Shown: one piece after another, positions 8,365-18,672 of the stretch
Layout of the letters: the number at the start of each line of letters is the position of its first letter
How positions within the stretch are numbered: position 1 is the first letter of the stretch
Assembly (NCBI RefSeq): GCF_004362395.1
Contig: NZ_SNWE01000013.1
Coordinates: 1-64,000, forward strand
DNA length: 64,000 bases
Direction: 5' to 3'
Source of the DNA: Salegentibacter sp. 24
Lineage (GTDB): Bacteria; Bacteroidota; Bacteroidia; Flavobacteriales; Flavobacteriaceae
Made by a program: the position numbers and the translations under genes
Notes under the pieces: model-generated
What the model saw: only the letters and a program-made list of their open reading frames with translations
What the model was told of the DNA's origin: nothing
Database searches by the model: none

Positions 8365-10431
8365 ATGGCGAAACAGCAAACTAAAAAAAATACAGATCCT
8401 AAAAAGCCGAAATTTAACGCTTACTGGATCTATGCCGCTATAATTATTTTCTTTTTAGGACTTAACTTCTTTAGCGGAGGCGGTTTTAGCGAACCTTCTC
8501 AAACCAATCCGGCGGAATTTCTTTCTTACCTTAGAAGTGGTGATGTAAAGAAAGTTGAGATCGTAAACCGCAAAAGAGCTAATGTATATCTTACCGAAGA
8601 AGCTAGTCAAAAAGAAATCCATGAAAAAGCTACAGACCCTGAGCTTTTAGCCACTGGGGGTGATACTCCCGCCTATAGCTTTGAATTCGGAGATTTACAG
8701 AACCTTGAAAACGATATCAAGGAAATTAAAGCTGAAAACAATCTGGAAACTACCGTTGTGTATGATACACAAAGCAACGTGATGAGTGAGATTTTTTGGG
8801 CTTTGTTACCTTTTATTTTAATCATCGGGGTATGGATCTTTATCATGCGAAAAATGAGCTCCGGCGGAGGTGGCGGTGCTGGAGGCCAAATTTTTAATAT
8901 TGGTAAATCCAAGGCCAAATTATTTGATCAGAATACTGATGTAAAAACTTCTTTCAAAGATGTTGCCGGTTTAGAAGGCGCCAAAGAAGAAGTGCAGGAG
9001 ATTGTAGATTTCCTTAAACATCCGGATAAATATACTTCTCTAGGGGGTAAAATCCCAAAAGGAGCCTTACTTGTAGGGCCTCCCGGAACGGGTAAAACCC
9101 TCTTAGCAAAAGCTGTTGCGGGCGAAGCGAAAGTCCCTTTCTTCTCACTTTCAGGTTCAGATTTCGTAGAGATGTTCGTGGGAGTTGGAGCATCCAGAGT
9201 TCGTGATTTGTTTAAACAAGCCAAAGAGAAGTCGCCTTCCATTATTTTTATTGATGAAATCGATGCCATTGGACGAGCCCGTGGGAAAAGTAACTTTTCA
9301 GGTTCAAATGATGAACGCGAAAATACGTTAAACCAGTTATTGACCGAAATGGATGGTTTTGGTACCAACACCAATGTCATTGTTGTTGCCGCTACCAACC
9401 GTGCGGACGTTCTGGATAAAGCCTTAATGCGAGCAGGAAGATTTGACCGTCAGATCTACGTTGACCTGCCGGATTTAAATGAACGAAAAGAAATTTTTGA
9501 AGTTCACCTCAAACCACTTAAAAAAGTAGCTGAAGAACTTGATACTGAATTTTTAGCAAAACAAACCCCCGGATTCTCCGGAGCAGATATCGCCAATGTC
9601 TGTAATGAAGCCGCACTTATTGCCGCTCGTAAAGGGAATAAAGCAGTTGGAAAACAAGATTTCCTTGATGCCGTAGACAGGATTGTAGGCGGACTCGAGA
9701 AAAAGAATAAAATAATTACACCAGACGAAAAGAAAGCCATTGCCTATCACGAAGCTGGCCACGCCACTGTAAGCTGGATGTTGGAACACGCTGCACCCCT
9801 GGTAAAAGTTACCATTGTTCCTCGTGGACAATCTCTTGGAGCAGCCTGGTATTTACCCGAAGAACGGCTTATTGTAAGACCGGAACAAATGTTGGACGAG
9901 ATGTGCGCTGCCCTTGGCGGGCGAGCTGCAGAAAAAGTGGTGTTCAATAAAATCTCCACCGGTGCCTTAAGTGACCTTGAAAAGGTAACCAAACAGGCTA
10001 AGGCCATGGTCACCATCTACGGACTGAACGAGAAGATAGGAAACCTTACCTATTACGATTCATCAGGACAGGGCGAATACAATTTCACAAAGCCCTACAG
10101 TGAAAGCACTTCTGAACTCATTGATAAAGAAATTTCAAATTTAATTGAAACACAATATCAACGTGCCATAGATCTACTTACCCAGCACAAGGATAAACTG
10201 GGCCAGTTAGCTGACATTCTTCTTGATAAAGAGGTAATTTTTAAAGATGATCTTGAGGATATCTTTGGAAGGAGGCCTTATGATGTAGAAAAAGAGAAAA
10301 CAGAAGTACTTGGTAGCAAAAAGACCCCTGGTATAGAAGAGAAGATTGCTAAGACCAAAGAGCAAAATCCTACCCCGCAAGAAGATTCCTCAGAGAACAC
10401 ATTAACTGAAAAAAATTCAGTTAATAAATAG
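8365..10431 (+). CDS. ftsH: ATP-dependent zinc metalloprotease FtsH
   Basis: A membrane-bound AAA+ protease that degrades unstable cytosolic and membrane proteins. Of 688 residues, two N-terminal membrane segments (near residues 18-35 and 136-158) enclose a periplasmic domain. A Gly-rich linker and the AAA module follow, with Walker A GPPGTGKT at 238-245 and Walker B IIFIDEID near 293-300. The second-region arginines are in MRAGRFDRQ. The zinc site HEAGH is at 462-466. The Lys/Glu-rich tail is low-complexity. A strong hairpin terminator follows the stop. Confidence 0.98.
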   Translation: MAKQQTKKNTDPKKPKFNAYWIYAAIIIFFLGLNFFSGGGFSEPSQTNPAEFLSYLRSGDVKKVEIVNRKRANVYLTEEASQKEIHEKATDPELLATGGDTPAYSFEFGDLQNLENDIKEIKAENNLETTVVYDTQSNVMSEIFWALLPFILIIGVWIFIMRKMSSGGGGGAGGQIFNIGKSKAKLFDQNTDVKTSFKDVAGLEGAKEEVQEIVDFLKHPDKYTSLGGKIPKGALLVGPPGTGKTLLAKAVAGEAKVPFFSLSGSDFVEMFVGVGASRVRDLFKQAKEKSPSIIFIDEIDAIGRARGKSNFSGSNDERENTLNQLLTEMDGFGTNTNVIVVAATNRADVLDKALMRAGRFDRQIYVDLPDLNERKEIFEVHLKPLKKVAEELDTEFLAKQTPGFSGADIANVCNEAALIAARKGNKAVGKQDFLDAVDRIVGGLEKKNKIITPDEKKAIAYHEAGHATVSWMLEHAAPLVKVTIVPRGQSLGAAWYLPEERLIVRPEQMLDEMCAALGGRAAEKVVFNKISTGALSDLEKVTKQAKAMVTIYGLNEKIGNLTYYDSSGQGEYNFTKPYSESTSELIDKEISNLIETQYQRAIDLLTQHKDKLGQLADILLDKEVIFKDDLEDIFGRRPYDVEKEKTEVLGSKKTPGIEEKIAKTKEQNPTPQEDSSENTLTEKNSVNK

Positions 10432-10447
10432 TTCACAACCATAGTTT

Positions 10448-10488
10448 AAAAAATCTTAATTTACATAAGTGTTAAATTAAGATTTTTT
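10448..10488 (+). terminator. Rho-independent terminator after ftsH
   Basis: Perfect AT-rich inverted repeat (AAAAAATCTTAATTTA and its complement) with a 9-nt loop; the 3' arm ends in TTTTTT. It separates rsfS-ftsH from the downstream lipid genes, possibly only partly. Confidence 0.8.
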
Positions 10489-10530
10489 ACCTTTGGTTAA
10501 AATGACGTTGAGAACCACACCCAAAACTCT

Positions 10531-11142
10531 ATGAGTCTATTTAGAAGATTTCTTAACCCTAAATCTAAATCAGACAAGCAACAGGATTCCCCTGAAAAAG
10601 CTGATCGAGGGAAATATATGCCCGAGGTAAAACTACCTACCGATGAGCGTTTTATGCTCAATTTTAAAAATAACGGTGGTAAATTTCTCTATTGTGAGGA
10701 CAATAATGAAATACAGGAAGCTTTTGATAATATCCTATTAGAAAATGACTGGTATGAAAATGACTGCTTTTGCCTGGACCCAAACCTGCAGGATAGATTT
10801 AAGGGTTTTAATCTAAATTTTACCAGGTCTGGTTCTGCACCTTTCTTTTTATCAACCTGCGAATATTTGATTTCCAACGATGGTTCTATTCTTATTTCCT
10901 CCAACCAAATCAAAGAATGCAAACTCAATGATCTACCAGATAATTTCGTCATTATTTCTTCTACCAGTCAGTTGATAGATACCATTGGCGAAGGCCTTCG
11001 TGGCATTAAATTCCGCAACAAACAGCGAATTCCTTCTAATATTACTACCATCAAAAATTTTGAAACTCAAAAAGAGGGAGATTTTATGAGCTATGGAAGT
11101 AGCACAAAAAACCTATATTTGCTCCTGCTGGAAGATTTATAA
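10531..11142 (+). CDS. LUD-domain protein (LutC/YkgG-like)
   Basis: The product is 203 residues. The fold signature is the stretch GSAPFFLSTCEYLISNDGSILISSNQ followed by LPDNFVIISSTSQLIDTIGEGLRGI, typical of the LUD domain of lactate-utilisation LutB/LutC proteins. The first 45 residues are charged and variable. Flavobacteria carry this stand-alone gene between ftsH and cdsA. No lutA or lutB partner is nearby, so a role in lactate oxidation is not supported by context. The stop lies 4 bp before the chosen cdsA start. Confidence 0.75.
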   Translation: MSLFRRFLNPKSKSDKQQDSPEKADRGKYMPEVKLPTDERFMLNFKNNGGKFLYCEDNNEIQEAFDNILLENDWYENDCFCLDPNLQDRFKGFNLNFTRSGSAPFFLSTCEYLISNDGSILISSNQIKECKLNDLPDNFVIISSTSQLIDTIGEGLRGIKFRNKQRIPSNITTIKNFETQKEGDFMSYGSSTKNLYLLLLEDL

Positions 11143-11146
11143 ACAC

Positions 11147-11950
11147 ATGAGGGAAGCAATTATTAGAACTATTTCGGGATTGTTGTACGTATCCATTTTG
11201 GTTGCTTCCATACTCTCTTCCGAGTTTATATTTATCAGTTTATTTTACCTTCTTGGATTGGTTTGCCTGATTGAAATGCAAAAACTCCTGCATTTAAAAA
11301 GTTACGCTCTTTACGGGGTGCAGGCCTTACTGTTTTATCTATTTAGTTACCTGAAATTCAATCAGGATGCTACTATTCTGCTGTTATTTATAACGATTTT
11401 CGTAAACTTATTCCTGGTAAAGGACCTTCTGTTTGTCAAGAAAATCCCTGTTTTTGAAAAGAAAAAGTACATCATAATTATTTTCTATCTAATCTCCTCG
11501 GTTATTTTTCTTACCCTTATTCCAACTATAGAAGGTGTTTTTATACCAAGACTGGTGGTAGGGATCTTTATACTTATTTGGACAAATGACACTTTTGCTT
11601 ATATTGTTGGAAAGAATTTCGGAAATAAAAAGCTCTTTGAAAGAATTTCCCCCAATAAAACCGTAGAAGGTTTCCTGGGCGGATTGATTTTTAGCGGTAT
11701 AGCCAGTTTTTTTATTTTTTATTATACCCAGTTCCTGAGCTTTACTATTTGGCTAGGTTTAGCGATAATACTTAGTGTTTTTGGAACATTAGGAGATCTT
11801 ATTCAATCAAAATTCAAGCGCCAGGCTGGCGTTAAAGACAGTGGGAGCCTAATGCCAGGGCACGGAGGACTGTTTGACAGACTGGATAGTATTATTTTCT
11901 CGAGCCCATTTGTTTATGCTTATTTATATATTCTAGACTATGTTTCATAA
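11147..11950 (+). CDS. cdsA: Phosphatidate cytidylyltransferase
   Basis: Makes CDP-diacylglycerol from phosphatidate and CTP, the branch point of phospholipid synthesis. I chose the ATG at 11147 (MREAIIRTISGLLYV), giving 267 residues; the upstream frame overlaps the LUD gene. The protein has about eight membrane segments. The C-terminal family signature is GDLIQSKFKRQ followed by KDSGSLMPGHGGLFDRLDS, with the metal-binding acidic residues. It overlaps psd by 11 bp, so the two are probably translationally coupled in one lipid-synthesis operon. Confidence 0.95.
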   Translation: MREAIIRTISGLLYVSILVASILSSEFIFISLFYLLGLVCLIEMQKLLHLKSYALYGVQALLFYLFSYLKFNQDATILLLFITIFVNLFLVKDLLFVKKIPVFEKKKYIIIIFYLISSVIFLTLIPTIEGVFIPRLVVGIFILIWTNDTFAYIVGKNFGNKKLFERISPNKTVEGFLGGLIFSGIASFFIFYYTQFLSFTIWLGLAIILSVFGTLGDLIQSKFKRQAGVKDSGSLMPGHGGLFDRLDSIIFSSPFVYAYLYILDYVS

Positions 11951-12596
11951 AGAAGGTTATAAAATTATGGCCATAGCGGCTTTGCTGCTAATTGCAATAA
12001 ACGCATTATCATATACGTTAATATATACCTATTGGATAAAATTCTCGATCCTGATAGTTACGGTCATATTGTTTTTACTCATTGTTCAGTTCTTTAGAAA
12101 CCCCAAAAGAAGTACTGTTTTAAATGATAGCCATGTAGTGGCCCCGGTAGACGGAAAAGTTGTTGCCATTGAAGAGGTTGAAGAAAAAGAATACTTTAAA
12201 GACAAACGCCTACAGGTTTCTATTTTTATGTCTCCTATAAACGTGCACGTCACAAGGCATCCTATTGGGGGTAAAATAAAATACAGTAAATATCATCCCG
12301 GAAAATTTTTGGTGGCCTGGCATCCAAAATCCAGTGAAGAGAATGAAAGAACTACCGTAGTTGTAGAAAACTCCTTTGCCGGAGAAATTCTTTACCGCCA
12401 AATTGCCGGTGCAATGGCTAAAAGAATTGTAAACTATGCCCAGGTCGGCCAGGACGTGGTTCAGGGAAGTGACAGCGGGTTTATAAAATTTGGGTCCAGG
12501 GTAGATGTTTTTTTACCGATAAATACACCTCTTTCTGTTAAACTTAACCAGAAAGTAAAAGGTGGGCTAAGTGTAATAGCAAAAATTGCAGAATAA
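11940..12596 (+). CDS. psd: Phosphatidylserine decarboxylase (short, archaeal-type family)
   Basis: Converts phosphatidylserine to phosphatidylethanolamine, the main flavobacterial phospholipid. The 218-residue protein has two N-terminal membrane segments (to about residue 52). The catalytic core follows: VVAPVDGKVV, IFMSPINVHVTRHP and the C-terminal FGSRVDVFLP. Self-cleavage before the Ser of the GS pair would give the pyruvoyl cofactor and a short alpha chain. It overlaps cdsA and lies 8 bp before the ACBP gene. Confidence 0.93.
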   Translation: MFHKEGYKIMAIAALLLIAINALSYTLIYTYWIKFSILIVTVILFLLIVQFFRNPKRSTVLNDSHVVAPVDGKVVAIEEVEEKEYFKDKRLQVSIFMSPINVHVTRHPIGGKIKYSKYHPGKFLVAWHPKSSEENERTTVVVENSFAGEILYRQIAGAMAKRIVNYAQVGQDVVQGSDSGFIKFGSRVDVFLPINTPLSVKLNQKVKGGLSVIAKIAE

Positions 12597-12604
12597 GCAG
12601 TGTT

Positions 12605-12880
12605 ATGCCTGAAATAACAGAAGAGAAGTTTTTAAAAGCCTATGATATGGCTAGTAATACCAACCAGCGATTTGCTCCGGATGTTATGCTTTATTTCTAT
12701 GCCTATTATAAAAGAGCTACACAGGTTAACGGGTTTTATATCCCACCCACAAACGAGGGGGATCTACGTGACGCCTTCAAGGTAAATGCTTTGTTACAGG
12801 TTAAAAACCTAAGCAAGCAAGAAGCCCGTGAAAAATATGTGGAACTTGTAGAGGAGCATATTGGCGAGGTAACTGCATAA
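12605..12880 (+). CDS. Acyl-CoA-binding protein
   Basis: The 91-residue product is a full-length four-helix ACBP domain. It shows the family pattern FLKAYDMASN, LYFYAYYKRATQVNG (the usual YxxYKxAT acyl-CoA contact) and later EAREKYVELVEE. It binds long-chain acyl-CoA esters in the cytosol. ACBP is mostly eukaryotic but occurs in some bacteria, including Flavobacteriia. It is the last gene of the cdsA-psd unit, so a role in supplying or buffering acyl-CoA for lipid metabolism is likely (inference). Confidence 0.92.
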   Translation: MPEITEEKFLKAYDMASNTNQRFAPDVMLYFYAYYKRATQVNGFYIPPTNEGDLRDAFKVNALLQVKNLSKQEAREKYVELVEEHIGEVTA

Positions 12881-12896
12881 TACCTCCCCGCCAATA
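12861..12896. terminator. Hairpin between ACBP gene and valS
   Basis: ATTGGCGAGGTA pairs with TACCTCCCCGCCAAT with one small bulge, spanning the ACBP stop codon between two convergent genes. No good T-run follows on either strand, so termination activity is uncertain. Confidence 0.45.
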
Positions 12897-12906
12897 GCTC
12901 TAAAAT

Positions 12907-15537
12907 TTATTTCAGACTTTTAAGACTGGCTTTGATCGCTTCGATTTTTGCTTCTGCATCAGCTTTTTTTGCCTTTTCAACCGCTACCACTTTTTCGGGT
13001 GCGTTATTAACAAACCGCTCATTCGAAAGCTTTTTCTCCACGGACTTTAAAAAACCTTCATTATACTTTAATTCCTCTTCCAGCTTTTCTATTTCCGCAT
13101 GCACATCAATGGACCCGGCGATAGGAATAAAATATTCGTTAGATTTTACCCGGAACGAAAGCGCCCCTTCCACCTGCTTATTTACATATCCAAAATCATT
13201 TATATTACCCATTTTTACAATGACAGGATCAAACAATTCAGAAGCTTTCTCATTATTCATCACCAATAGGTCAATGGTGTTTTTAAAAGAAATATTTTTT
13301 TCTTTCCTGATTTTTCTGATTCCCGCAATAACCTCTGATGCCAATGCGAATTCACTGATTATTTCATCATCAAAATCTTTTAGCTCTGGCCATTTGGCAA
13401 CTATTAATGCCTGGGAAGGTTTTCTTTCGGAAATTTCCTGCCAGATTTCTTCGGTCACAAAAGGCATAAATGGGTGAAGGATTTTTAGGTTATCCTCCAG
13501 GATTTCAATTACCGCCTTATAGGTTTTGGCATCCATAGGTTGTCCATAAGCGGGTTTGACCATTTCCAGGAACCACGAGCAGTAATCATCCCAAATCAAC
13601 TTATAGGTGCTCATTAAAGCATCACTCATCCGGTATTTGGAGTAATGATCCTCAATCTCAGCAAGGGTTTTTCTAAACCTTGCCTTGTACCAGTTCAACG
13701 CAATTATAGAAGTCTCTTCCTGCTCTTTATCCTGGGAAATCTCCCAGCCCTTAACCAATCTGAAAGCATTCCATATTTTGTTTGAAAAAGCACTCCCCTG
13801 TTTACAGAGATCCTCCTCAAACATTAAATCGTTTCCGGCTGGAGAACTAAGGAGCATCCCTACCCGAACCCCATCAGCACCATACTGTTCTATAAGGCCA
13901 AGTGGATCCGGTGAATTCCCGAGGGATTTAGACATTTTTCTTCGCTGCTTGTCCCTGACAATACCTGTGAGATATACATTCTTAAAGGGTCTTTCTCCCC
14001 GATATTCATATCCGGCCATAATCATACGTGCTACCCAGAAAAATAAAATTTCAGGAGCAGTCACAAGGTCGTTGGTGGGATAATAATAATTGATTTCCTT
14101 ATTCTCGGGCTCCAGAATTCCGTTGAAAACACTAATTGGCCATAACCAGGAAGAAAACCAGGTGTCCAAGGCATCTTTATCCTGAATTAAATCCTCTGCT
14201 CTTAAGCCTGCATTTCCGGATTTTTCCCGGGCTTTCTTCAAAGCCTCTTCAGCAGTTTCAGCAACTACAAATTCCTCTTTTGCGTTTCCATAGTAATACG
14301 CGGGTATCTGTTGTCCCCATAAAAGCTGACGTGAGATATTCCAGTCACGTACATTTTCCATCCAGTGCTTGTAGGTATTCAGGAATTTATCCGGAACTAA
14401 ATTAATTTGGTCTCCAACCACGGCATCAATCGCCGGTTTAGCCATGTCCTTCATTTTCAAAAACCACTGATCGCTCAACTTTGGTTCTATAACCGCACCG
14501 GTGCGTTCACTGGTTCCAACTTTATTGGAATGTTCTTCAATCTTGGTAAGTACACCCATTTTCTTTAATTCCTCAACAATTTCCTTTCTTACCTGGAACC
14601 TGTCTTTACCTTCATAATGCAGGCCGTGGGCATTAAGGCTTGCATCATCGTTAAGAATGTCAATTACTTCAAGATGGTGCTTATCTCCCAGCATTTTATC
14701 ATTCTCATCATGGGCCGGGGTTACTTTTAAACAACCAGTACCAAACTCAATATCTACATATTCATCCTCAATTATTGGAACCACGCGATTGCATATAGGC
14801 ACAATTGCTTTTTTACCTTTCAAATGAGTGAAGCGCTTATCGTTTGGATTTATACAAATTGCAGTATCTCCAAGAATGGTTTCAGGCCGGGTGGTGGCAA
14901 TGGTTAAAACCTCATCGCTCCCTTCCACTTTATAATTCAGGTAATAGAGATTCCCCTGCTTCTCCAGGTGAATCACCTCTTCATCAGAAAGGGTGGTTTT
15001 TGCTACAGGATCCCAGTTTACCATTCGATAACCCCGGTAAATAAGTCCCTTTTCATATAGATCTACAAAAACCTTTATTACCGAGGCGGACATGTTTTCA
15101 TCCATCGTAAACTTGGTACGCTCCCAGTCACAGGATGCTCCCAATTTCTTTAACTGCTCCAGGATAATACCCCCGTGTTTATGTGTCCACTCCCAGGCAT
15201 GTTGTAGAAATTCCTCACGGCTAAGATCATTTTTATCAATTCCCTGAGCCTTTAACTTTGCCACTACTTTTGCTTCAGTAGCAATGGAAGCGTGATCTGT
15301 TCCCGGCACCCAGCAAGCGTTATAACCCTTTAACCTTGCACGTCTTACTAAAACATCCTGAATGGTATTATTCAGCATATGGCCCATATGTAAAACCCCA
15401 GTCACATTTGGCGGTGGGATCACGATAGTGTATGGTTCTCTTTGATCTACTTCAGAATGAAAATAATTGTTTTCCATCCAGTAGTTATACCATTTATCTT
15501 CTATTTTTTTTGAATCGTATTGGGAAGCAATCGCCAT
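12907..15537 (-). CDS. valS: Valyl-tRNA synthetase
   Basis: A class I aminoacyl-tRNA synthetase charging tRNA-Val in the cytosol. Of 876 residues, the HIGH motif is HMGH at 50-53 (after PPPNVTGVL). The editing domain covers roughly 190-340 ([20 protein letters not shown]). The KMSKS loop is intact as [12 protein letters not shown]. The C-terminal arm is the usual coiled coil ([23 protein letters not shown] region). A TACTTTTG -7-like box lies 27 bp upstream on the minus strand. Monocistronic by context. Confidence 0.98.
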   Translation of the reverse strand: MAIASQYDSKKIEDKWYNYWMENNYFHSEVDQREPYTIVIPPPNVTGVLHMGHMLNNTIQDVLVRRARLKGYNACWVPGTDHASIATEAKVVAKLKAQGIDKNDLSREEFLQHAWEWTHKHGGIILEQLKKLGASCDWERTKFTMDENMSASVIKVFVDLYEKGLIYRGYRMVNWDPVAKTTLSDEEVIHLEKQGNLYYLNYKVEGSDEVLTIATTRPETILGDTAICINPNDKRFTHLKGKKAIVPICNRVVPIIEDEYVDIEFGTGCLKVTPAHDENDKMLGDKHHLEVIDILNDDASLNAHGLHYEGKDRFQVRKEIVEELKKMGVLTKIEEHSNKVGTSERTGAVIEPKLSDQWFLKMKDMAKPAIDAVVGDQINLVPDKFLNTYKHWMENVRDWNISRQLLWGQQIPAYYYGNAKEEFVVAETAEEALKKAREKSGNAGLRAEDLIQDKDALDTWFSSWLWPISVFNGILEPENKEINYYYPTNDLVTAPEILFFWVARMIMAGYEYRGERPFKNVYLTGIVRDKQRRKMSKSLGNSPDPLGLIEQYGADGVRVGMLLSSPAGNDLMFEEDLCKQGSAFSNKIWNAFRLVKGWEISQDKEQEETSIIALNWYKARFRKTLAEIEDHYSKYRMSDALMSTYKLIWDDYCSWFLEMVKPAYGQPMDAKTYKAVIEILEDNLKILHPFMPFVTEEIWQEISERKPSQALIVAKWPELKDFDDEIISEFALASEVIAGIRKIRKEKNISFKNTIDLLVMNNEKASELFDPVIVKMGNINDFGYVNKQVEGALSFRVKSNEYFIPIAGSIDVHAEIEKLEEELKYNEGFLKSVEKKLSNERFVNNAPEKVVAVEKAKKADAEAKIEAIKASLKSLK

Positions 15538-15672
15538 AGTGGTCTGGTTTTTGAAAATAAAGGCAAAAGTAATTATAACTTAAGGATTATAAAAGAAGTT
15601 GATTTGAATATAATTTTGTGTGTACATCATTTCAGTTTATATTTACCTTTTGTTTACTAAAACCCATTTATT

Positions 15673-16065
15673 ATGAAAAAGTTTATTGCTATTGCCTTAT
15701 TTGTCGTTACCGGATTTAGCGCTGTAACGGCGCAGGAGAAGGCCAAAATAGAATTCAAGAGTGAAACTATTGACTATGGTGAAATCAACAAAGGTAGTGA
15801 CGGGGTTAGAGTATTTGAATTTACCAATACCGGTAATGTTCCCCTGGTGATTTCTGAGGTAACTTCCAGCTGTGGATGCACAATTCCTAAAAAGCCCGAA
15901 GAACCTATCCAACCAGGAGAAAGTGGGGAAATTCAGGTAAAATATGATACCAACCGTGTTGGTCCAATTAGAAAAACCATCACCGTATATTCCAATGCCG
16001 ATCAGGCTACTAAATCGCTTAAAATTAAAGGAAGAGTTGTTGAGGAAAATGAAAGCAACACGTAA
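15673..16065 (+). CDS. Secreted DUF1573-domain protein
   Basis: The 130-residue protein has a signal peptide (KKFIAIALFVVTGFSAVTAQ) and a single DUF1573 beta-sandwich (ASH-like). The family core is FTNTGNVPLVISEVTSSCGC followed by IPKKPEEPIQPGESGEI and VKYDTNRVGPIRKTITVYSN. The two Cys in SCGC are conserved in the family, but no enzymatic role is established. Periplasmic or outer-membrane location is expected. The gene stands alone and is followed by the structured element at 16091. Confidence 0.88.
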   Translation: MKKFIAIALFVVTGFSAVTAQEKAKIEFKSETIDYGEINKGSDGVRVFEFTNTGNVPLVISEVTSSCGCTIPKKPEEPIQPGESGEIQVKYDTNRVGPIRKTITVYSNADQATKSLKIKGRVVEENESNT

Positions 16066-16090
16066 TTCTAAGGTTTAAAACCTAGAAATG

Positions 16091-16198
16091 ACCGTTTGAA
16101 ATCTCTTTATAAAAGTCATTCTGTACTTTTTCAGGCTCTCCTATCATAGATAGCCGAAGCAGCTTGATTAATATAAAATTTTTCAAACGGTTTTTTTA
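16091..16198 (+). ncRNA. Structured element: long-range stem plus T-run (terminator or small RNA)
   Basis: ACCGTTTGAAA at 16091-16101 is exactly complementary to TTTCAAACGGT at 16181-16191, which is followed by a run of T. The roughly 80-nt enclosed segment has its own imperfect palindrome (GGCTCTCCTATC...GATAGCC). A loop this long is unusual for a simple terminator. It may be a small RNA with a terminator-like closing stem, or a degenerate intergenic repeat. It lies between the DUF1573 gene and the aminotransferase. Confidence 0.45.
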
Positions 16199-16317
16199 TG
16201 CCTGAAATTAAAACTCACCGGACAAACCCCTTTTTTAGTTTTAACCAATTATAACGCAAAATAGACCTATAATTTTACAGGAATTTTGCATTTTTGCATT
16301 TTATTAAAAACAATCTC

Positions 16318-17508
16318 ATGCCAAATATTTCAAACAAAGGGCGCCTTATGCCCGAATCTCCAATAAGAAAATTAGTTCCCTTTGCGGAAGCAGCCATAAA
16401 AAAGGGAAAAATAATCTATCAGTTAAATATTGGGCAACCGGATATTGCAACTCCTAAAGCAGCTTTAGATGCGGTAAAGAATAACGATATTGATGTGCTT
16501 TCCTATAGCCATTCCGCAGGCTTTGAATCCTACCGAATCAAATTGGCTAAGTATTATCGTAAGAATGATATCCCGGTAGATGCTGAAGATATCATTATTA
16601 CCACCGGAGGTTCAGAAGCTTTGTTATTTGCTATGGGCAGTATTACCGATCCGGGAGATGAGGTAATTATTCCCGAACCTTTTTATGCTAATTATAACGG
16701 TTTTGCAACAGCTTCAGGGGTGAAAATTGTGCCCATAAAAGGTTCGATTGAAGATAATTTTTCACTTCCTGCAATTTCAGAATTTGAGAAATTAATCACC
16801 GATAAAACCAAGGCGATTTTACTTTGTAACCCTGGTAATCCGACCGGTTATCTGTATACCCGTGAAGAAATTCAACAACTTGCCGAATTAGCTTTAAAAC
16901 ACGACCTTTTTATCGTTGCCGACGAGGTCTATCGCGAATTTGCATATGAAGGTGTAAAACACCATTCCATAATGAGTATTCCCGGGCTGGAACAAAATGC
17001 CATTATGGTCGATTCTGTTTCTAAGCGCTACAGCATGTGTGGTGCAAGAATTGGTTGTCTGGTTTCTAAAAATTTAGAGGTTATGACTGCCGCAATGAAA
17101 TTCGCCCAGGCACGTTTAAGTCCGCCAACATTTGCTCAAATCGCTGCAGAAGCTGCACTGGATACTCCCGATGCGTATTTTGAAGAGGTAAATAAAGAAT
17201 ATACCGAAAGAAGAAACCTGTTAATTGAAGGTCTGGAGCGCATTAAAGGTGTAAAAGTAGCCAAACCAAAAGGAGCGTTTTACTGTATTGCAGAACTACC
17301 GGTAGAAAACGCCGATAAGTTTGCACAGTGGTTACTGGAAGATTTCGAATTCAATGGAGAAACCGTGATGGTTGCTCCCGCTGCCGGGTTCTACTCTACC
17401 CCAAACACAGGCATGAACCAGGTGCGAATAGCTTATGTTTTGAAAAAAGAAAACCTGGAAAGAGCCATCGAAATCCTCAAAATAGCCCTGGAAGAATATA
17501 ACAAATAG
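16318..17508 (+). CDS. Pyridoxal-phosphate aminotransferase (aspartate aminotransferase fold, class I/II)
   Basis: The start at ATG 16318 (MPNISNKGRLMPESPIRKL) gives 396 residues; the longer frame begins with TTG. Motifs are YQLNIGQPDI, a phosphate-binding GGSEALLFAMG, CNPGNPTGYLYTREE, FIVADEVYREF and the PLP lysine context SVSKRYSMCGARIGCLV. The C-terminal substrate arginine is probably in NQVRIAY. Substrates cannot be fixed from sequence; aspartate or aromatic amino acids are typical for this subgroup. It ends 3 bp before murB. Confidence 0.9.
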   Translation: MPNISNKGRLMPESPIRKLVPFAEAAIKKGKIIYQLNIGQPDIATPKAALDAVKNNDIDVLSYSHSAGFESYRIKLAKYYRKNDIPVDAEDIIITTGGSEALLFAMGSITDPGDEVIIPEPFYANYNGFATASGVKIVPIKGSIEDNFSLPAISEFEKLITDKTKAILLCNPGNPTGYLYTREEIQQLAELALKHDLFIVADEVYREFAYEGVKHHSIMSIPGLEQNAIMVDSVSKRYSMCGARIGCLVSKNLEVMTAAMKFAQARLSPPTFAQIAAEAALDTPDAYFEEVNKEYTERRNLLIEGLERIKGVKVAKPKGAFYCIAELPVENADKFAQWLLEDFEFNGETVMVAPAAGFYSTPNTGMNQVRIAYVLKKENLERAIEILKIALEEYNK

Positions 17509-17511
17509 GCT

Positions 17512-18525
17512 ATGCAGGTTGCTGAAAATTTTTCGCTCAAGCAGTACAATACTTTTGGAGTAGATGTAAAGGCCAGGAAGTTTATTTCTGTGCACAGCAC
17601 CGAAGAATTACGCGATGTTTTAAAGCAAACCTATGCCTCTGAAATATTTGTACTGGGTGGAGGCAGCAATATGTTGCTTACCCAGGATATAGATAAAACA
17701 GTTATTCAGATCGGCCTTAAGGGAATTGAACTTGTTTCTGAAAGTCAGGATGAAGTGATTTTAAAAGTTGGTGCCGGTGAAAACTGGCATCAATTTGTAT
17801 TGTATTGTATTGAAAAAGGATACGGTGGAATAGAAAACTTATCCCTTATTCCCGGAAACGTAGGCACTGCACCTGTTCAAAATATTGGCGCATACGGGGT
17901 CGAATTAAAAGATACTTTTGAATCCTGCCAGGCGATGCGCATTCAAACCCTGGAGATGGAGACTTTTAGCCTGGACCAATGCAAATTTGATTACCGCTAC
18001 TCTATTTTTAAAGGTAAGTTAAAAGGAGAATATATAATTAGCTCGGTAAACTTCAGGTTAAGCAAAAGAAACCATCAGTTAAGCACTACTTATGGGTCAA
18101 TCCAGGCTGAACTCGATAAAAAGGACATTAAAAAACCGACCATTAAAGATGTATCGGATGCTGTGATAAGCATCCGTAAGGAAAAATTACCCGATCCCAG
18201 AGAACTGGGAAATAGTGGTAGTTTTTTTAAAAATCCAGTCGTCAGAGAATCTGAATTCAAAAAGCTTCAGGGTCAGTTTCCTGAGATACCATTTTATACC
18301 CTGAGAGCAAATAAAATAAAAATTCCGGCCGGCTGGCTCATTGATCAGGCTGGTTTAAAAGGATTTCGGCGGGGAGATGCTGGAGTCCATAAACACCAGG
18401 CCCTGGTTTTAGTAAATTATGGCAGCGCTACAGGAAAAGAAATTTTATCCCTATCTAAAGAAATTCAGGATAAGATCTATGGAAAGTATGGAATTAATTT
18501 AGAAGCGGAAGTAAATATTTTTTAA
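17512..18525 (+). CDS. murB: UDP-N-acetylenolpyruvoylglucosamine reductase
   Basis: MurB reduces UDP-GlcNAc-enolpyruvate to UDP-MurNAc with NADPH and FAD in the cytosol, early in peptidoglycan synthesis. The 337 residues match the longer type I (E. coli-like) form. Visible are the FAD-binding VLGGGSNMLLT, YGGIENLSLIPGNVGTAPVQNIGAYGVE and the catalytic region RELGNSGSFFKNP. The C-terminal KIPAGWLIDQAGLKG and a closing Glu (NLEAEVNIF) follow. It starts 3 bp after the aminotransferase stop, so the two are cotranscribed. Confidence 0.96.
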   Translation: MQVAENFSLKQYNTFGVDVKARKFISVHSTEELRDVLKQTYASEIFVLGGGSNMLLTQDIDKTVIQIGLKGIELVSESQDEVILKVGAGENWHQFVLYCIEKGYGGIENLSLIPGNVGTAPVQNIGAYGVELKDTFESCQAMRIQTLEMETFSLDQCKFDYRYSIFKGKLKGEYIISSVNFRLSKRNHQLSTTYGSIQAELDKKDIKKPTIKDVSDAVISIRKEKLPDPRELGNSGSFFKNPVVRESEFKKLQGQFPEIPFYTLRANKIKIPAGWLIDQAGLKGFRRGDAGVHKHQALVLVNYGSATGKEILSLSKEIQDKIYGKYGINLEAEVNIF

Positions 18526-18611
18526 TTTCTTTTTCATCATAAATAAAACAGTCTTTTATAAGAGTGGTATCCTGTTCCTTACACCTGCAACCTTGTTTGA
18601 AAAAGAAGGCT

Positions 18612-18650
18612 AAAAAAAAGCCAGACGGACCGAAGTTCCGCCTGGCATTT
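18612..18650 (-). terminator. Terminator of the fasciclin lipoprotein gene
   Basis: GCCAG-A-CGGA pairs with TCCG-C-CTGGC around a 7-nt loop. Read on the minus strand it is followed by eight T residues, placing it 23 bp past the fasciclin stop. It may also slow plus-strand transcription from murB. Confidence 0.8.
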
Positions 18651-18672
18651 TAATGCTGATCTAGCTTTCTAA

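Noticed and set aside
10531-11142. Lactate-utilisation operon
   Set aside because: Only the LUD protein is present. LutA and LutB are absent and the neighbours are lipid-synthesis genes.
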